Shown here one piece after another: positions 44,710-53,171 of a stretch of DNA of 64,000 bases (within the stretch, counting starts at the first letter, position 1; every line of letters begins with the position of its first letter). Both the position numbers and the translations under genes were made by a program. The notes beneath the pieces were generated by a model. The model was given only the letters and a program-made list of their open reading frames with translations, made no database searches and was not told the DNA's origin. The stretch comes from Gammaproteobacteria bacterium. GTDB taxonomy: Bacteria; Pseudomonadota; Gammaproteobacteria; Pseudomonadales; JAUIET01. The DNA lies in the NCBI GenBank assembly GCA_030431775.1, contig JAUIHW010000005.1:1-64000 (forward strand). Reading direction: 5' to 3'.

Positions 44710-45249
44710 ATGATGGTAACAATTGGGGTAGATGCCGCCGCACTTTTTCTGTGTTGGCTTCTTGTGTCGGCGGGTTTGCACAAAATACCGGCCGCCAATA
44801 GAGACTACTATCGCGGGGTCATTAATGACTACGGCTTCGAGCGGCTTGCGCGCATTCACGGTTTTGCAAGGCTGTTAGGAGCCATGGAAATCACTCTGGG
44901 AGTACTGCTGGTCATACCCGCCTTTCGTGGGTTTGCCGGCGGTCTGGCGGCGGTATTGTTCACCGGCTACTTCGTGTTAATCGCACGCCAGCTACTGGCG
45001 GGCAAACGGCTGATGGACTGTGGCTGCTCAGGCCCACTGAAACAGTCTCAGCTCAGCGCCGCTTTACTGTGGCGCAACGGCATACTGATATTGCTGGCCG
45101 GACTGTGTTCCTTTGCCTCAGTGGGTTCACTGCTGATGTCGCAAGCTCTGGCATTAATACTCGTACTCGCGTTTATGATGTCTCTGGTATATCTGTGTGT
45201 CGAACAGTTGACCGTGAATGCTCAAAATCTAACGAAACTTAGCAGGTAA
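44710..45249 (+). CDS. aauE: MauE/AauE-like membrane protein, amine dehydrogenase maturation
   Basis: A 179-residue inner-membrane protein of the MauE family, related to DoxX-like four-helix proteins. MauE is needed to form disulfides in, or stabilise, the cysteine-rich small subunit. The motif DCGCSGP lies near residue 103, after the second helix, and hydrophobic helices surround it. It begins 8 bp after aauB and ends 5 bp before aauD. Confidence 0.85.
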   Translation: MMVTIGVDAAALFLCWLLVSAGLHKIPAANRDYYRGVINDYGFERLARIHGFARLLGAMEITLGVLLVIPAFRGFAGGLAAVLFTGYFVLIARQLLAGKRLMDCGCSGPLKQSQLSAALLWRNGILILLAGLCSFASVGSLLMSQALALILVLAFMMSLVYLCVEQLTVNAQNLTKLSR

Positions 45250-45254
45250 GCGCT

Positions 45255-45863
45255 ATGGATTTACTGCTGATATCAAACATTGCCCTGTGGGTGGTCGTGG
45301 TGGTCATGGCCGTTATCATATACGCGCTGGTTCGCCAAATCGGGGTATTGTATGAACGAGTCGCACCCGCCGGCGCCCTGGCCATGAACAAGGTCATCGA
45401 GGTTGGCCAAGCGGCCCCGGAATTGTCGTTCCAGACCATTGATGCGCAAATGGTTGCGGTCGGCGGTGCCCGGGAGCAGAAATCTCAGCTCCTGTTTTGG
45501 GTATCACCCGATTGCCCGGTCTGTAAGTCCCTGCTGCCCGGTTTGAAATCCGCCGCCAAAGCCGAAGCGGACTGGCTGGATGTGGTGCTTGCCTCAGACG
45601 GTGCCGAACTGGACCACCAGTCGATCATTGATGAGTATTCGCTGCAGCAGTTTCCTTACGTGGTGTCGGAGCTGCTGGGTAAGAGCTTTGGTGTTTCCAA
45701 GCTGCCGTATGCGGTGCTGATCGACGAGGTTGGTAACATTGCATCCATGGGCATTATCAATTCCCGCGAACATCTGGAAAGCCTGTTTGAGGCCAAAGAG
45801 CGTAAAGTGGCGTCCATACAGGAATATATGAAACAGAAAACTGACTATGTTGAAGCGAAATAA
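45255..45863 (+). CDS. aauD: MauD/AauD-like thioredoxin-fold protein
   Basis: A 202-residue membrane-anchored thioredoxin-fold protein. An N-terminal hydrophobic anchor (IALWVVVVVMAVIIYALV) is followed by the redox motif CPVC in WVSPDCPVCKSLLPG near residue 87. Cis-proline is in SKLPYAVLIDEVGN near 152. MauD proteins are required to form the disulfides of the amine dehydrogenase small subunit. Its position between aauE and aauA is as in known operons. Confidence 0.88.
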   Translation: MDLLLISNIALWVVVVVMAVIIYALVRQIGVLYERVAPAGALAMNKVIEVGQAAPELSFQTIDAQMVAVGGAREQKSQLLFWVSPDCPVCKSLLPGLKSAAKAEADWLDVVLASDGAELDHQSIIDEYSLQQFPYVVSELLGKSFGVSKLPYAVLIDEVGNIASMGIINSREHLESLFEAKERKVASIQEYMKQKTDYVEAK

Positions 45864-45893
45864 TCGCATGGTCTGGCAACATGAGGTTAAGGT

Positions 45894-46412
45894 ATGAAAA
45901 TACTCGATAAAATCCTGGAGAAATCCGCCCGCAATGTGGCTCAGCACAGCTCGCGACGCAGCCTGCTGACGGGGCTGGGCACAGCACTGGTGGGTGCGGC
46001 CAGCATTCCTTTGCTGCCGGTGGCACGGGCCAGCGACCAGCAACAGGCGCAAAAGCCGGATGAAAGCGGTGACCCAACAAGTTGTGACTACTGGCGTTAC
46101 TGCGCCATCGATGGCTTTCTATGCGAGTGTTGCGGCGGTAACTATAATACCTGCCCGCCCGGCACCGAGATGTCAACGCTGACCTGGATCGGCACCTGCA
46201 AAAACCCCACCGATGGGCGCAATTACGTCATTTCGTATAACGATTGCTGTGGCGTCACGCAGTGCGGAACATGCCTGTGCCAGCGTGATGAGCGCGACCG
46301 GCCAATATACCGGGCCGATAAATCCAATGATGTGAACTGGTGTCTGGGCTCGGAAAGCACGGTTTACCATTGCTCCACCGCCATTGTCGTCGGGCTCGCC
46401 TTTGACAACTGA
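45894..46412 (+). CDS. aauA: Aromatic amine dehydrogenase small subunit with TTQ site
   Basis: A 172-residue catalytic subunit carrying the tryptophan tryptophylquinone cofactor. The long Tat-type signal SRRSLLTGLGTALVGA is typical of these subunits. Trp98 (TWIGTC) and Trp149 (VNWCLG) are 51 residues apart, the spacing of the two TTQ tryptophans in known enzymes. Asp117 (NDCC) sits 19 after the first, as the Asp that assists cofactor formation does. About 14 Cys cluster from residue 64 onward (DYWRYCAIDGFLCECCGG, CPPGT). WIGTC, DVNWC and VVGLA fit the aromatic enzyme better than methylamine dehydrogenase. Confidence 0.92.
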   Translation: MKILDKILEKSARNVAQHSSRRSLLTGLGTALVGAASIPLLPVARASDQQQAQKPDESGDPTSCDYWRYCAIDGFLCECCGGNYNTCPPGTEMSTLTWIGTCKNPTDGRNYVISYNDCCGVTQCGTCLCQRDERDRPIYRADKSNDVNWCLGSESTVYHCSTAIVVGLAFDN

Positions 46413-46858
46413 TGTTACAGCGTAGCCTCCTGACAATATTGCTGCTGGTCAGCGCGGTCGCCTCTGCAGACGGCGTGCAGACCAATGAAGACCGCGCGCA
46501 TTTTAATTACCAGCTATTCTGCCAGGGATGTCATGGTCCCGAAGGTGACGGAGGAAAGGGAGTGCCGATAATGAAAAACAGTGTCGGCCAGTTTCTCAAT
46601 TCGCAGGCAGGCCGGGAGTACCTTGTTCGCGTGCCCGGTGCAGCCAATTCACCGTTAACTGATGAGCAGTTAAGCGAACTGCTGAACTGGACCATCAAGC
46701 GTTTTGCAGGAAGCAGTGCCCCAGCCGCTTGGCAAGCCTACACCGCGGCCGAAGTTGGCACATTAAGGCAACAACCTTTACTTGAAGTATTGCACTATCG
46801 CCAGGACTTAGTCAGTGCGCTGAATCCTGGCCAGGAACCACAGAGAGATGAGCAATGA
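46412..46858 (+). CDS. Monoheme cytochrome c of the amine dehydrogenase operon
   Basis: A 148-residue periplasmic cytochrome with a signal peptide (LLTILLLVSAVASA) and one heme-attachment motif CQGCH near residue 37. A Met ligand is possible in VPIMKNS near 53. The start overlaps the aauA stop (TGATG). It probably takes electrons from the reduced TTQ enzyme. The C-terminal 50 residues lack a second heme site. Confidence 0.82.
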   Translation: MLQRSLLTILLLVSAVASADGVQTNEDRAHFNYQLFCQGCHGPEGDGGKGVPIMKNSVGQFLNSQAGREYLVRVPGAANSPLTDEQLSELLNWTIKRFAGSSAPAAWQAYTAAEVGTLRQQPLLEVLHYRQDLVSALNPGQEPQRDEQ

Positions 46859-47439
46859 AACTAAAGCAAACATATGCCCCGCCGCTGGTAACTCTAGTCA
46901 AACTGCTGTTGATAACCGGTTTATTCAACCAATCGCTTGCCGCGGATGATGTCGCCAGCCTGGCACAAACCTGTGCAGCGTGCCATGGCCCTAAGGGTGT
47001 CTCGACAAACCCCGCATGGCCTCACCTGGCTGGCCAGAAAGATGCCTATATCGCGGCCCAGATTCGGGCATTTCGGGATGGCGTCAGAACGGAGCCCACT
47101 ATGCTGCCGTTCGTTGAAAACCTTTCAGAAGAACAAATAGCGGACCTTGCAAGCTATTTTTCAACGCTTGCAAGGCCTGGCAATCCCGGCGACGATTCCC
47201 CAGCCCGCGCCGGCCTGGATGTACGCGCCCGCTGTATCTCCTGCCATGGCATGCAGGGGCTTTCTGTGAATCCTGAGTGGCCCAATATCGCCGGCCAGCA
47301 AAAGGCTTACTTGATCAAGCAATTGAAAGCCTATCAGTCAGGCGAGCGCCATGATCCCATCATGATGGTGATCGCCAATGAATTGAACGACGAACAGATC
47401 GAGGCGGTGGCTGAGTATTACAGTAACATGGCCTACTAA
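46855..47439 (+). CDS. Diheme cytochrome c4-like protein
   Basis: A 194-residue periplasmic protein of two similar cytochrome c domains, each with a heme site: CAACHG near residue 39 and CISCHG near 126. The two halves share GxxxxxNPxWPxLAGQ and IAxQ motifs and look like an internal duplication, as in cytochrome c4. A signal peptide precedes the first domain. The start overlaps the monoheme gene by four bases. It would relay electrons from the amine dehydrogenase toward the terminal oxidase. Confidence 0.85.
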   Translation: MKLKQTYAPPLVTLVKLLLITGLFNQSLAADDVASLAQTCAACHGPKGVSTNPAWPHLAGQKDAYIAAQIRAFRDGVRTEPTMLPFVENLSEEQIADLASYFSTLARPGNPGDDSPARAGLDVRARCISCHGMQGLSVNPEWPNIAGQQKAYLIKQLKAYQSGERHDPIMMVIANELNDEQIEAVAEYYSNMAY

Positions 47440-47450
47440 CCTGCCCGCTG

Positions 47451-48095
47451 TTGCAACCCGACCGCAGTTTTCTGCTGCTAAGCGCAGCTGTTATAACGGC
47501 GACACTGTTATTCGGCGGGGTGTCAGCAGGCCTTTTCTGGAATGTACTTAATGCGGTCGGCTTTATTGCTTACGCCGGTTTATTATACTTGTGCGTGCAA
47601 GGCCAAATGCGCCGCCACCCTAAGCTGCATCAAAGCATATCCTATGCGGTATTGTTTCTCGTTCTGTTGCATGCAGTTGCACTGCCGCTTCTAGACCCCC
47701 TTGTATTACTCTACCTTCAGCCAGGCGCGCCTTACTATATGTGGGCAGGCCTGTTATCCACTCTGCTGCTGGCCCTGGCTATCTTCAGCGCCCTGCCCGC
47801 TTTTCGCCAGTCAAGCTATGCGAGCAGTCATGGTTTTCGCTTTTGGCACCGGGTGCTCAGTGCAACCATCGTATTGGCAGCGGCCTACCACATTATTGGA
47901 AGTGGGCTATTTATTAAGCACCCGATACAAGTAGCCCTATTTTTGCTGATCAGCATACCTGCGCTGCGATCGATCACGTGGTTTGCCCGAGGCGTACAAG
48001 GTGGCAGGGCACTGGCATGGTTTATGGCGGCACTTTGTCTGGCCGGGTTTTTGGGTCTCGCCTTAAGCTGGCGTACATGGGTAATCGCAGCATGA
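47451..48095 (+). CDS. Membrane b-type cytochrome-like protein
   Basis: A 214-residue protein with about six hydrophobic helices and several helix histidines (KLHQSISYAVLFLVLLHAVAL near residue 58, SHGFRFWHRVLSATIVLAAAYHIIGSG near 127). The paired-His arrangement is that of ferric-reductase-like or YedZ-like heme b proteins. TTG 47451 is the likely start. It overlaps the tetraheme gene by four bases, so the two probably form one membrane electron-transfer module. The function is inferred from pattern and location. Confidence 0.7.
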   Translation: MQPDRSFLLLSAAVITATLLFGGVSAGLFWNVLNAVGFIAYAGLLYLCVQGQMRRHPKLHQSISYAVLFLVLLHAVALPLLDPLVLLYLQPGAPYYMWAGLLSTLLLALAIFSALPAFRQSSYASSHGFRFWHRVLSATIVLAAAYHIIGSGLFIKHPIQVALFLLISIPALRSITWFARGVQGGRALAWFMAALCLAGFLGLALSWRTWVIAA

Positions 48096-48457
48096 AAATC
48101 GGGATGGCTGCTCTGCTTGTCACAAGCGTGTTGATGGTGCTGGTTCTCGCAGCGCTGTCCAGCCCTTGGGCAAAACAGCAAAAGCCACAGCGTTTCACGC
48201 CAGATTTACCAATGACTTTTGATCATCAAACCCACCGCGAACAGCAATGCATCGATTGCCATCACAACTTTGTCGATGACAGTGGTCAGGGTTTATGCCT
48301 GGAGTGCCACGTGAGCGACCGAAAGCTCAGTGCCCTGCTCGAGCAGCAGTTTCACGAACTGTGCCAGGGCTGCCATATAGAACAGCAAGTCGCTGGTCAA
48401 TCGCATGGCCCGATCCGGGTATGCCTGGCATGCCATCAGGAAGACGAGGCCCCCTGA
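48092..48457 (+). CDS. Small tetraheme cytochrome c, cytochrome c3/class III-like
   Basis: A 121-residue protein with one N-terminal membrane segment (GMAALLVTSVLMVLVLAAL) and four heme-binding CxxCH sites: CIDCH near residue 54, CLECH near 70, CQGCH near 92, and CLACH near 112. MTFDHQTH supplies a distal His as in class III cytochromes. ATG 48092 overlaps the preceding stop (ATGA). Multiheme proteins of this type are more usual in anaerobic respiration, so its presence in an amine oxidation operon is unusual. Confidence 0.82.
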   Translation: MKIGMAALLVTSVLMVLVLAALSSPWAKQQKPQRFTPDLPMTFDHQTHREQQCIDCHHNFVDDSGQGLCLECHVSDRKLSALLEQQFHELCQGCHIEQQVAGQSHGPIRVCLACHQEDEAP

Positions 48458-48522
48458 AACGGGTTTACTGCGCAGCTCACGGCAAACCGATACAATAGAC
48501 GAAATTATTCTTAAGTACGCCT

Positions 48523-49110
48523 ATGCCCTGCTATGCAATTGAAGATCTGATACCCGTGGTTGATCCAAGGGCTTATGTTCACCCCAGCGCTAGCCTGATC
48601 GGAGACGTGATTATCGGCGCCCACTGCTATGTTGGCCCCAACGCATCGTTACGCGGTGATTTCGGCCGCATCGAGCTGCGCGATGGCAGCAATGTGCAGG
48701 ATGTCTGTGTGATGCACAGTTTTCCTGGCAAGAATTGCGTGGTCGAAGAAGACGGTCATGTTGGCCACGGCGCCATTCTGCATGGCTGCATCGTTGGCCG
48801 AAACGCTCTGGTCGGCATGAATGCGGTTGTCATGGACGATGCGGTCATTGCTGAAGAATGTCTGCTTGCCGCAAACTCCTTTGTACCGGCCCGATTCACC
48901 TGTCCACCGCGCAGCCTGCTAATAGGCAACCCGGCAAAGGTAAAACGGGAACTGCGCGACGACGAAATCGCCTGGAAATCCACCGGTACACGTGAATATC
49001 AGGAGCTTGTGCGCCGCTGTCACAGCAGCCTGCGCGAAACAACACCGCTGACCGAAGTTCAACCGGATCGGCCCTGGTTTACCGCCAGCCAGCACCCACC
49101 GAAGAGCTAA
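48523..49110 (+). CDS. paaY: PaaY, gamma-carbonic-anhydrase-fold thioesterase-like protein
   Basis: A 195-residue left-handed beta-helix protein with hexapeptide repeats (SLIGDVIIGAHCYVGPNAS near residue 26) and metal-type histidines in MHSFPG, GHVGHG near 66-86. It matches PaaY, a helper of phenylacetate catabolism thought to hydrolyse dead-end CoA thioesters. It lies 65 bp after the tetraheme gene, which links the amine locus to the paa operon near 56-64 kb. Confidence 0.85.
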   Translation: MPCYAIEDLIPVVDPRAYVHPSASLIGDVIIGAHCYVGPNASLRGDFGRIELRDGSNVQDVCVMHSFPGKNCVVEEDGHVGHGAILHGCIVGRNALVGMNAVVMDDAVIAEECLLAANSFVPARFTCPPRSLLIGNPAKVKRELRDDEIAWKSTGTREYQELVRRCHSSLRETTPLTEVQPDRPWFTASQHPPKS

Positions 49111-49236
49111 GCCGTAGCGCTAAGCCGCTGCGAGCTCTGAGTTAACACCCGCCGAAGCGATACGGAAATTAATTTTTTTCTTGCATTCCTGTAACAGATA
49201 GTTATGATGCCGCCTATGACCCCGCAGGAGGTCAAT

Positions 49237-50706
49237 ATGCGCGCAGGGCCATTTTTACTGGTGAACATGGCATTACTGCTCGCCTGTTCACCGTCGGCGC
49301 AGCAGGTGAGCCGCTCAACAGACAGCGCAGCCTCAGCCCTCGGCCAACAAGAAAAGAAAGCCATGAGTACAGATACAAACTTGAACGAGGCAAAAGTAAA
49401 CGCAGCATTGGCAAAGGCTGATCAACTGCAGCACCTCAATGCATTCATCCATGTCGCGACTGAACAGGCACTTACGCAAGCGCGGCAATTGGATGCAAGC
49501 TCTGGCGAAAGAGTAATTCCCGGATGGACCCTGGCCATCAAAGACAATATACATGTCGCAGGCATGCCTAACACAGCGGGCACAGAGGCCCTAAAAAAGT
49601 TCGTTCCAGCACAGGACAGCCCGGTCATTGCCCGCCTCAGGGCAGCAGGAGCAATTGTTCTAGGCAAGGCGAATATGCACGAACTGGCATTTGGCATTAC
49701 CAGTGACAACGCTAGTTTCGGGCCGGTACGCAACCCGGTTAACCCGGAGTTGTTTGCCGGCGGAAGCAGCGGCGGCACCGCTGCGGCTATCGCGGCCGGC
49801 ATTGTGGACGCCGGCCTTGGCACGGATACCGGAGGTTCAGTGCGGATACCTGCTGCGCTAACCGGCATCGTCGGCTTTCGGCCAACTACTGGCCGTTATC
49901 CGGTGCAAGGTGTTACTCCCGTGTCCCACACGCGTGACACAATTGGCCCGATGGCCAGAACGGTGGATCAGATTATCGCCCTTGATACGGCGATCACTGG
50001 TGACGCTACACTCCCGGAAATACAGCTTGCAACTCTCAGGCTGGGTATAGACCGCGATTATTTCTTTGCCAATCTTGACCCGGAGACCGCAGCCATCACC
50101 GAACAGGCCTTAGAGCGCCTGCAAGCCGCCGGCGTGACTCTGATAGAGCATAATGCCAGCGAATTAAGTGCACTACTCACAGACAGTGCGTTCCCAATCG
50201 CCTTATACGAAGCAACTCGAGATCTGGACAGATACCTTGTGGAGCACGATACGAACGTTAGCCTGGAGCAACTGATGGCCGGCGTCACCAGCCCGGATGT
50301 GCAAGGTATTTTTGCCGCTGCAACGGCAGAGGAAAGTGCAATACCAGAGGCTGCGTATCAACAGGCCCTGAAGGCAAGACAGGTCCTGCAACAGCTGTTC
50401 GAACGCTATTTTTCTGAAAACCAACTCGCTGGCATTATCTTTCCTACCACCGCATTGCCCGCGCGCCCCATTGAAGGCTCATTGGATGCCGTCACGCTCA
50501 ACGGCGAGGCCGTACCGACCTTTCCGACTTACATTCGCAACACCGACCCAGCCAGTATCGCGGCTCTACCGGGTATCAGCATTCCAGCAGGAAGCACGGC
50601 CTCAGGGCTGCCGGTTGGCCTGGAGATTGATGCGCCGGCCAGTAGTGACCGGAAATTACTGGCCATTGCGAGAGCCGTGGAAACGACTCTCGCGGGCGAA
50701 CTGTAG
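49237..50706 (+). CDS. Amidase-signature lipoprotein
   Basis: A 489-residue amidase with a near-perfect AGGAGG ahead of ATG 49237. It has a lipobox LLLAC (Cys near 17). The catalytic Lys is in AIKDNIHVAG near residue 103, and the Ser pair in GGSSGGTAAAIAAG near 178, followed by GLGTDTGGSVRIPAAL near 196. The sequence resembles mandelamide- and indoleacetamide-hydrolase-like members more than Gln-tRNA amidotransferases. It may release an aryl acid from an amide at the cell surface, which would suit the flanking aryl-amine and paa genes. Confidence 0.82.
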   Translation: MRAGPFLLVNMALLLACSPSAQQVSRSTDSAASALGQQEKKAMSTDTNLNEAKVNAALAKADQLQHLNAFIHVATEQALTQARQLDASSGERVIPGWTLAIKDNIHVAGMPNTAGTEALKKFVPAQDSPVIARLRAAGAIVLGKANMHELAFGITSDNASFGPVRNPVNPELFAGGSSGGTAAAIAAGIVDAGLGTDTGGSVRIPAALTGIVGFRPTTGRYPVQGVTPVSHTRDTIGPMARTVDQIIALDTAITGDATLPEIQLATLRLGIDRDYFFANLDPETAAITEQALERLQAAGVTLIEHNASELSALLTDSAFPIALYEATRDLDRYLVEHDTNVSLEQLMAGVTSPDVQGIFAAATAEESAIPEAAYQQALKARQVLQQLFERYFSENQLAGIIFPTTALPARPIEGSLDAVTLNGEAVPTFPTYIRNTDPASIAALPGISIPAGSTASGLPVGLEIDAPASSDRKLLAIARAVETTLAGEL

Positions 50707-50743
50707 CTTTACCGACCAAGCAATAAAAACGGCTTAGGAATTA

Positions 50744-50775
50744 TTGACAGGAAGGATTCATTCGCTTTAAAGCGA
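50744..50775 (+). promoter_or_regulatory. Putative promoter with 14-bp palindrome before TonB receptor gene
   Basis: TTGACA (50744-50749) is a consensus -35. Sixteen bases on, TTTAAA (50766-50771) could be the -10, and it forms the centre of the perfect palindrome TCGCTTTAAAGCGA (50762-50775). A dimeric repressor binding there would block the promoter. The receptor start is 70 bp further on. Confidence 0.45.
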
Positions 50776-50845
50776 CTCTGTTTTAAACATAAAATAATTA
50801 TATATGTATCACATAATCTCAACATAAACCAACGAGGACATCATC

Positions 50846-53104
50846 ATGGTCAGACAACCCAAGAAACTCGCCCTGGCACTTGCCGCCGCAACCGCAACCG
50901 GCTTTTCTGCATCCGGCCTGACAGCTGAGCTTGAAGAAGTCATTGTCACTTCGCAGCACCGTGCCCAAAACGTGCAAGACGTGCCGATTACCGTTACCGC
51001 AATCAGCGGTGTCGAATTAGCTGAGGCGGATATTTTTGATGCAGCCACCATCGCCTTGCATGTACCCGGAATGTCCTATGGTGAATTTTCTGCCGGGCAG
51101 GCCATTATCTCAATGCGCGGTATCAGTTCTGTAGACGATGGAGCAGGCCTGGACAATTCGGTCGGCCTGTTTTTGGATGGCGTCTACATAGGCCGCCTGG
51201 CGTCGATTAATTTCGACATGTTTGATTTGGACCGGATTGAAGTACTAAAGGGTCCCCAGGGCACTCTATTCGGCCGAAATACCATTGGTGGCGCAATCAG
51301 CGTTGTTACCCAAAAGCCATCTGATGAACTAACGGGAAAGGTTGGCGTTACCGTTGGAAATGAAGGGATTTTCCGCTACCAGGGATACATCAGCGGCCCT
51401 CTGTCCGATAATCTAGCCGGCAAGCTGACACTCAGCCATCGTGAGCACGATGGCTATGTCGACAACGTTGTACTGGGCACAGAGCTGCAGGATGAAGACC
51501 AGACATCTATTCGCGGGCAACTGCGGTTCAGCTCAGGCAATAGTGACTGGTTACTCTCTACCGACTGGATGGAAGACGATCGCAGCGATATGGGGCGTAC
51601 GCCAGTCGCTGATGGCGCTCCAATCATTGCCATTGCAGCGGCTAACGGCGTAACCGATGCTCGCCAGAACGCGGCAACTGCAGACGGATTTTCCAATCGG
51701 GAAGCCAGTGGCATCAGCCTGCAAGGTGATATCGAATTCAATAATGGCACCTTAACCACCATTACCGCATTTCGCCAGGCGGAAGCCGACTGGGAAATGC
51801 AGTCTGTCGGCGCCGGTTTAGGAGCCATCGGTCTGCCATTTGATGAAGTCATCGACGATATTATTGAAGATATCGATACTTTCTCGCAGGAATTTCGCTG
51901 GACCTCTAATCTCGACGGCAACTTTAACTACACGGCTGGCTTGTACTTCTTCCAGGAAGAGACTGACCGCACTGAACAATTTAAGATTACAGCAGCGGGG
52001 ACTTACGCACCAGGCAGCTTTGTGGTTCAAGACGTCGGAAGTCAGGCCATAATCGGTAACGAATATACCCGTACCGAAAACGAAACCACCAGTTACGCGA
52101 TTTATGGCCAGGGCACCTGGGACATTAATGACGCGCTCGCGCTTACCTTTGGTGCACGATTCACCATGGATGAAAAGGATTATCGAGCCACCTCGATAGA
52201 TTGTGCTGCTGACCTCACTGGCACGCAATTTGAAAACTTTCCTGCGTGTCAGGGTGTGGGCGGCAGTTTGAACATCGTCTCGGAGTCCTTTGTCGTTACT
52301 CCTGATGACGACTGGGACGACTTCTCCCCGATGATTTCCCTACAATACCGTCCAAATGATGAAATCATGCTGTTTGGCACAGTTTCGAAGGGCTTCAAGA
52401 GCGGCGGTTTTGCTGGTTCCCAGGGTGTTGAAGCAGTCGCCGGTGACCCGGTTGACCCGGAAACTGCGCTAAACTACGAATTGGGCTTTAAAGGGGATCT
52501 TTTAAACAACACTCTGCGCCTTAATATGACGGCATTCTTCACCGACTATGAAGATCTGCAGATTGTGCGCTTTGGTCCGGTTGCCGGATCCGAGTTTGGC
52601 ACATTTGTCACAGCAAACCTTGGTACTGCAGACATTAAAGGCGTAGAAGCTGACTTCATCTGGAACCTAACCGACAATTTCACTCTGGCCGGTAATATTG
52701 CTCTGCTCGACACCGAAGTGAATGGCCTGGTGATTGAAACAGCCGGCGGCCCGGTAGATGTCTCTGGCAGCGACCTACGCCAGGCACCCGATGTGTCTTA
52801 TAACATCAACGCCAAGTATTCCTTACCCACCAATCATGGAACTTATGATTTCCGCCTGGATTACAGCCATGTTGACCGGCAGATTACCGACTACCTTGAC
52901 CAGCGCACCCGTATCGACGAGCATGATCTGATTGACGCGCGGATCGCGTGGACATCAAATAGTGAGTCGCTGGAGATCGCTCTGTGGGGCAAAAACCTCG
53001 CCGAAGAAGACTACATCTCTCACAGCTATGTCATTGGTCCAGGTGTCATTGGCGTATGGGGCGCACCGCGTACGGTTGGTGTGACGGCAACCTGGAGCAT
53101 GTAG
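50846..53104 (+). CDS. TonB-dependent outer-membrane receptor
   Basis: A 752-residue receptor with a signal peptide (ending near residue 27, GLTAELE), TonB-box-like LEEVIVTSQHRAQ near 30, a plug with MRGISSVDD near 90 and IEVLKGPQGTLFGRNTIGGAIS near 132, and a barrel that ends GVTATWSM. CGAGGA precedes the ATG. It is separated from the acylase gene by a terminator. Confidence 0.92.
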   Translation: MVRQPKKLALALAAATATGFSASGLTAELEEVIVTSQHRAQNVQDVPITVTAISGVELAEADIFDAATIALHVPGMSYGEFSAGQAIISMRGISSVDDGAGLDNSVGLFLDGVYIGRLASINFDMFDLDRIEVLKGPQGTLFGRNTIGGAISVVTQKPSDELTGKVGVTVGNEGIFRYQGYISGPLSDNLAGKLTLSHREHDGYVDNVVLGTELQDEDQTSIRGQLRFSSGNSDWLLSTDWMEDDRSDMGRTPVADGAPIIAIAAANGVTDARQNAATADGFSNREASGISLQGDIEFNNGTLTTITAFRQAEADWEMQSVGAGLGAIGLPFDEVIDDIIEDIDTFSQEFRWTSNLDGNFNYTAGLYFFQEETDRTEQFKITAAGTYAPGSFVVQDVGSQAIIGNEYTRTENETTSYAIYGQGTWDINDALALTFGARFTMDEKDYRATSIDCAADLTGTQFENFPACQGVGGSLNIVSESFVVTPDDDWDDFSPMISLQYRPNDEIMLFGTVSKGFKSGGFAGSQGVEAVAGDPVDPETALNYELGFKGDLLNNTLRLNMTAFFTDYEDLQIVRFGPVAGSEFGTFVTANLGTADIKGVEADFIWNLTDNFTLAGNIALLDTEVNGLVIETAGGPVDVSGSDLRQAPDVSYNINAKYSLPTNHGTYDFRLDYSHVDRQITDYLDQRTRIDEHDLIDARIAWTSNSESLEIALWGKNLAEEDYISHSYVIGPGVIGVWGAPRTVGVTATWSM

Positions 53105-53137
53105 TTTCTTGTTTCCATGCAATGCATTAAGGAGACT

Positions 53138-53167
53138 AAGGGTGCGCTGCTGCGTACCCTTTTTTTT
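53138..53167 (+). terminator. Rho-independent terminator after TonB receptor gene
   Basis: AAGGGTGCG (53138-53146), loop CTGCTG, CGTACCCTT (53153-53161), and a T-run to 53167. The stem has one G-T pair. It lies five bases before the next start codon, so translation of the acylase either depends on read-through or the hairpin acts as an attenuator. Confidence 0.75.
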
Positions 53168-53171
53168 AGAT

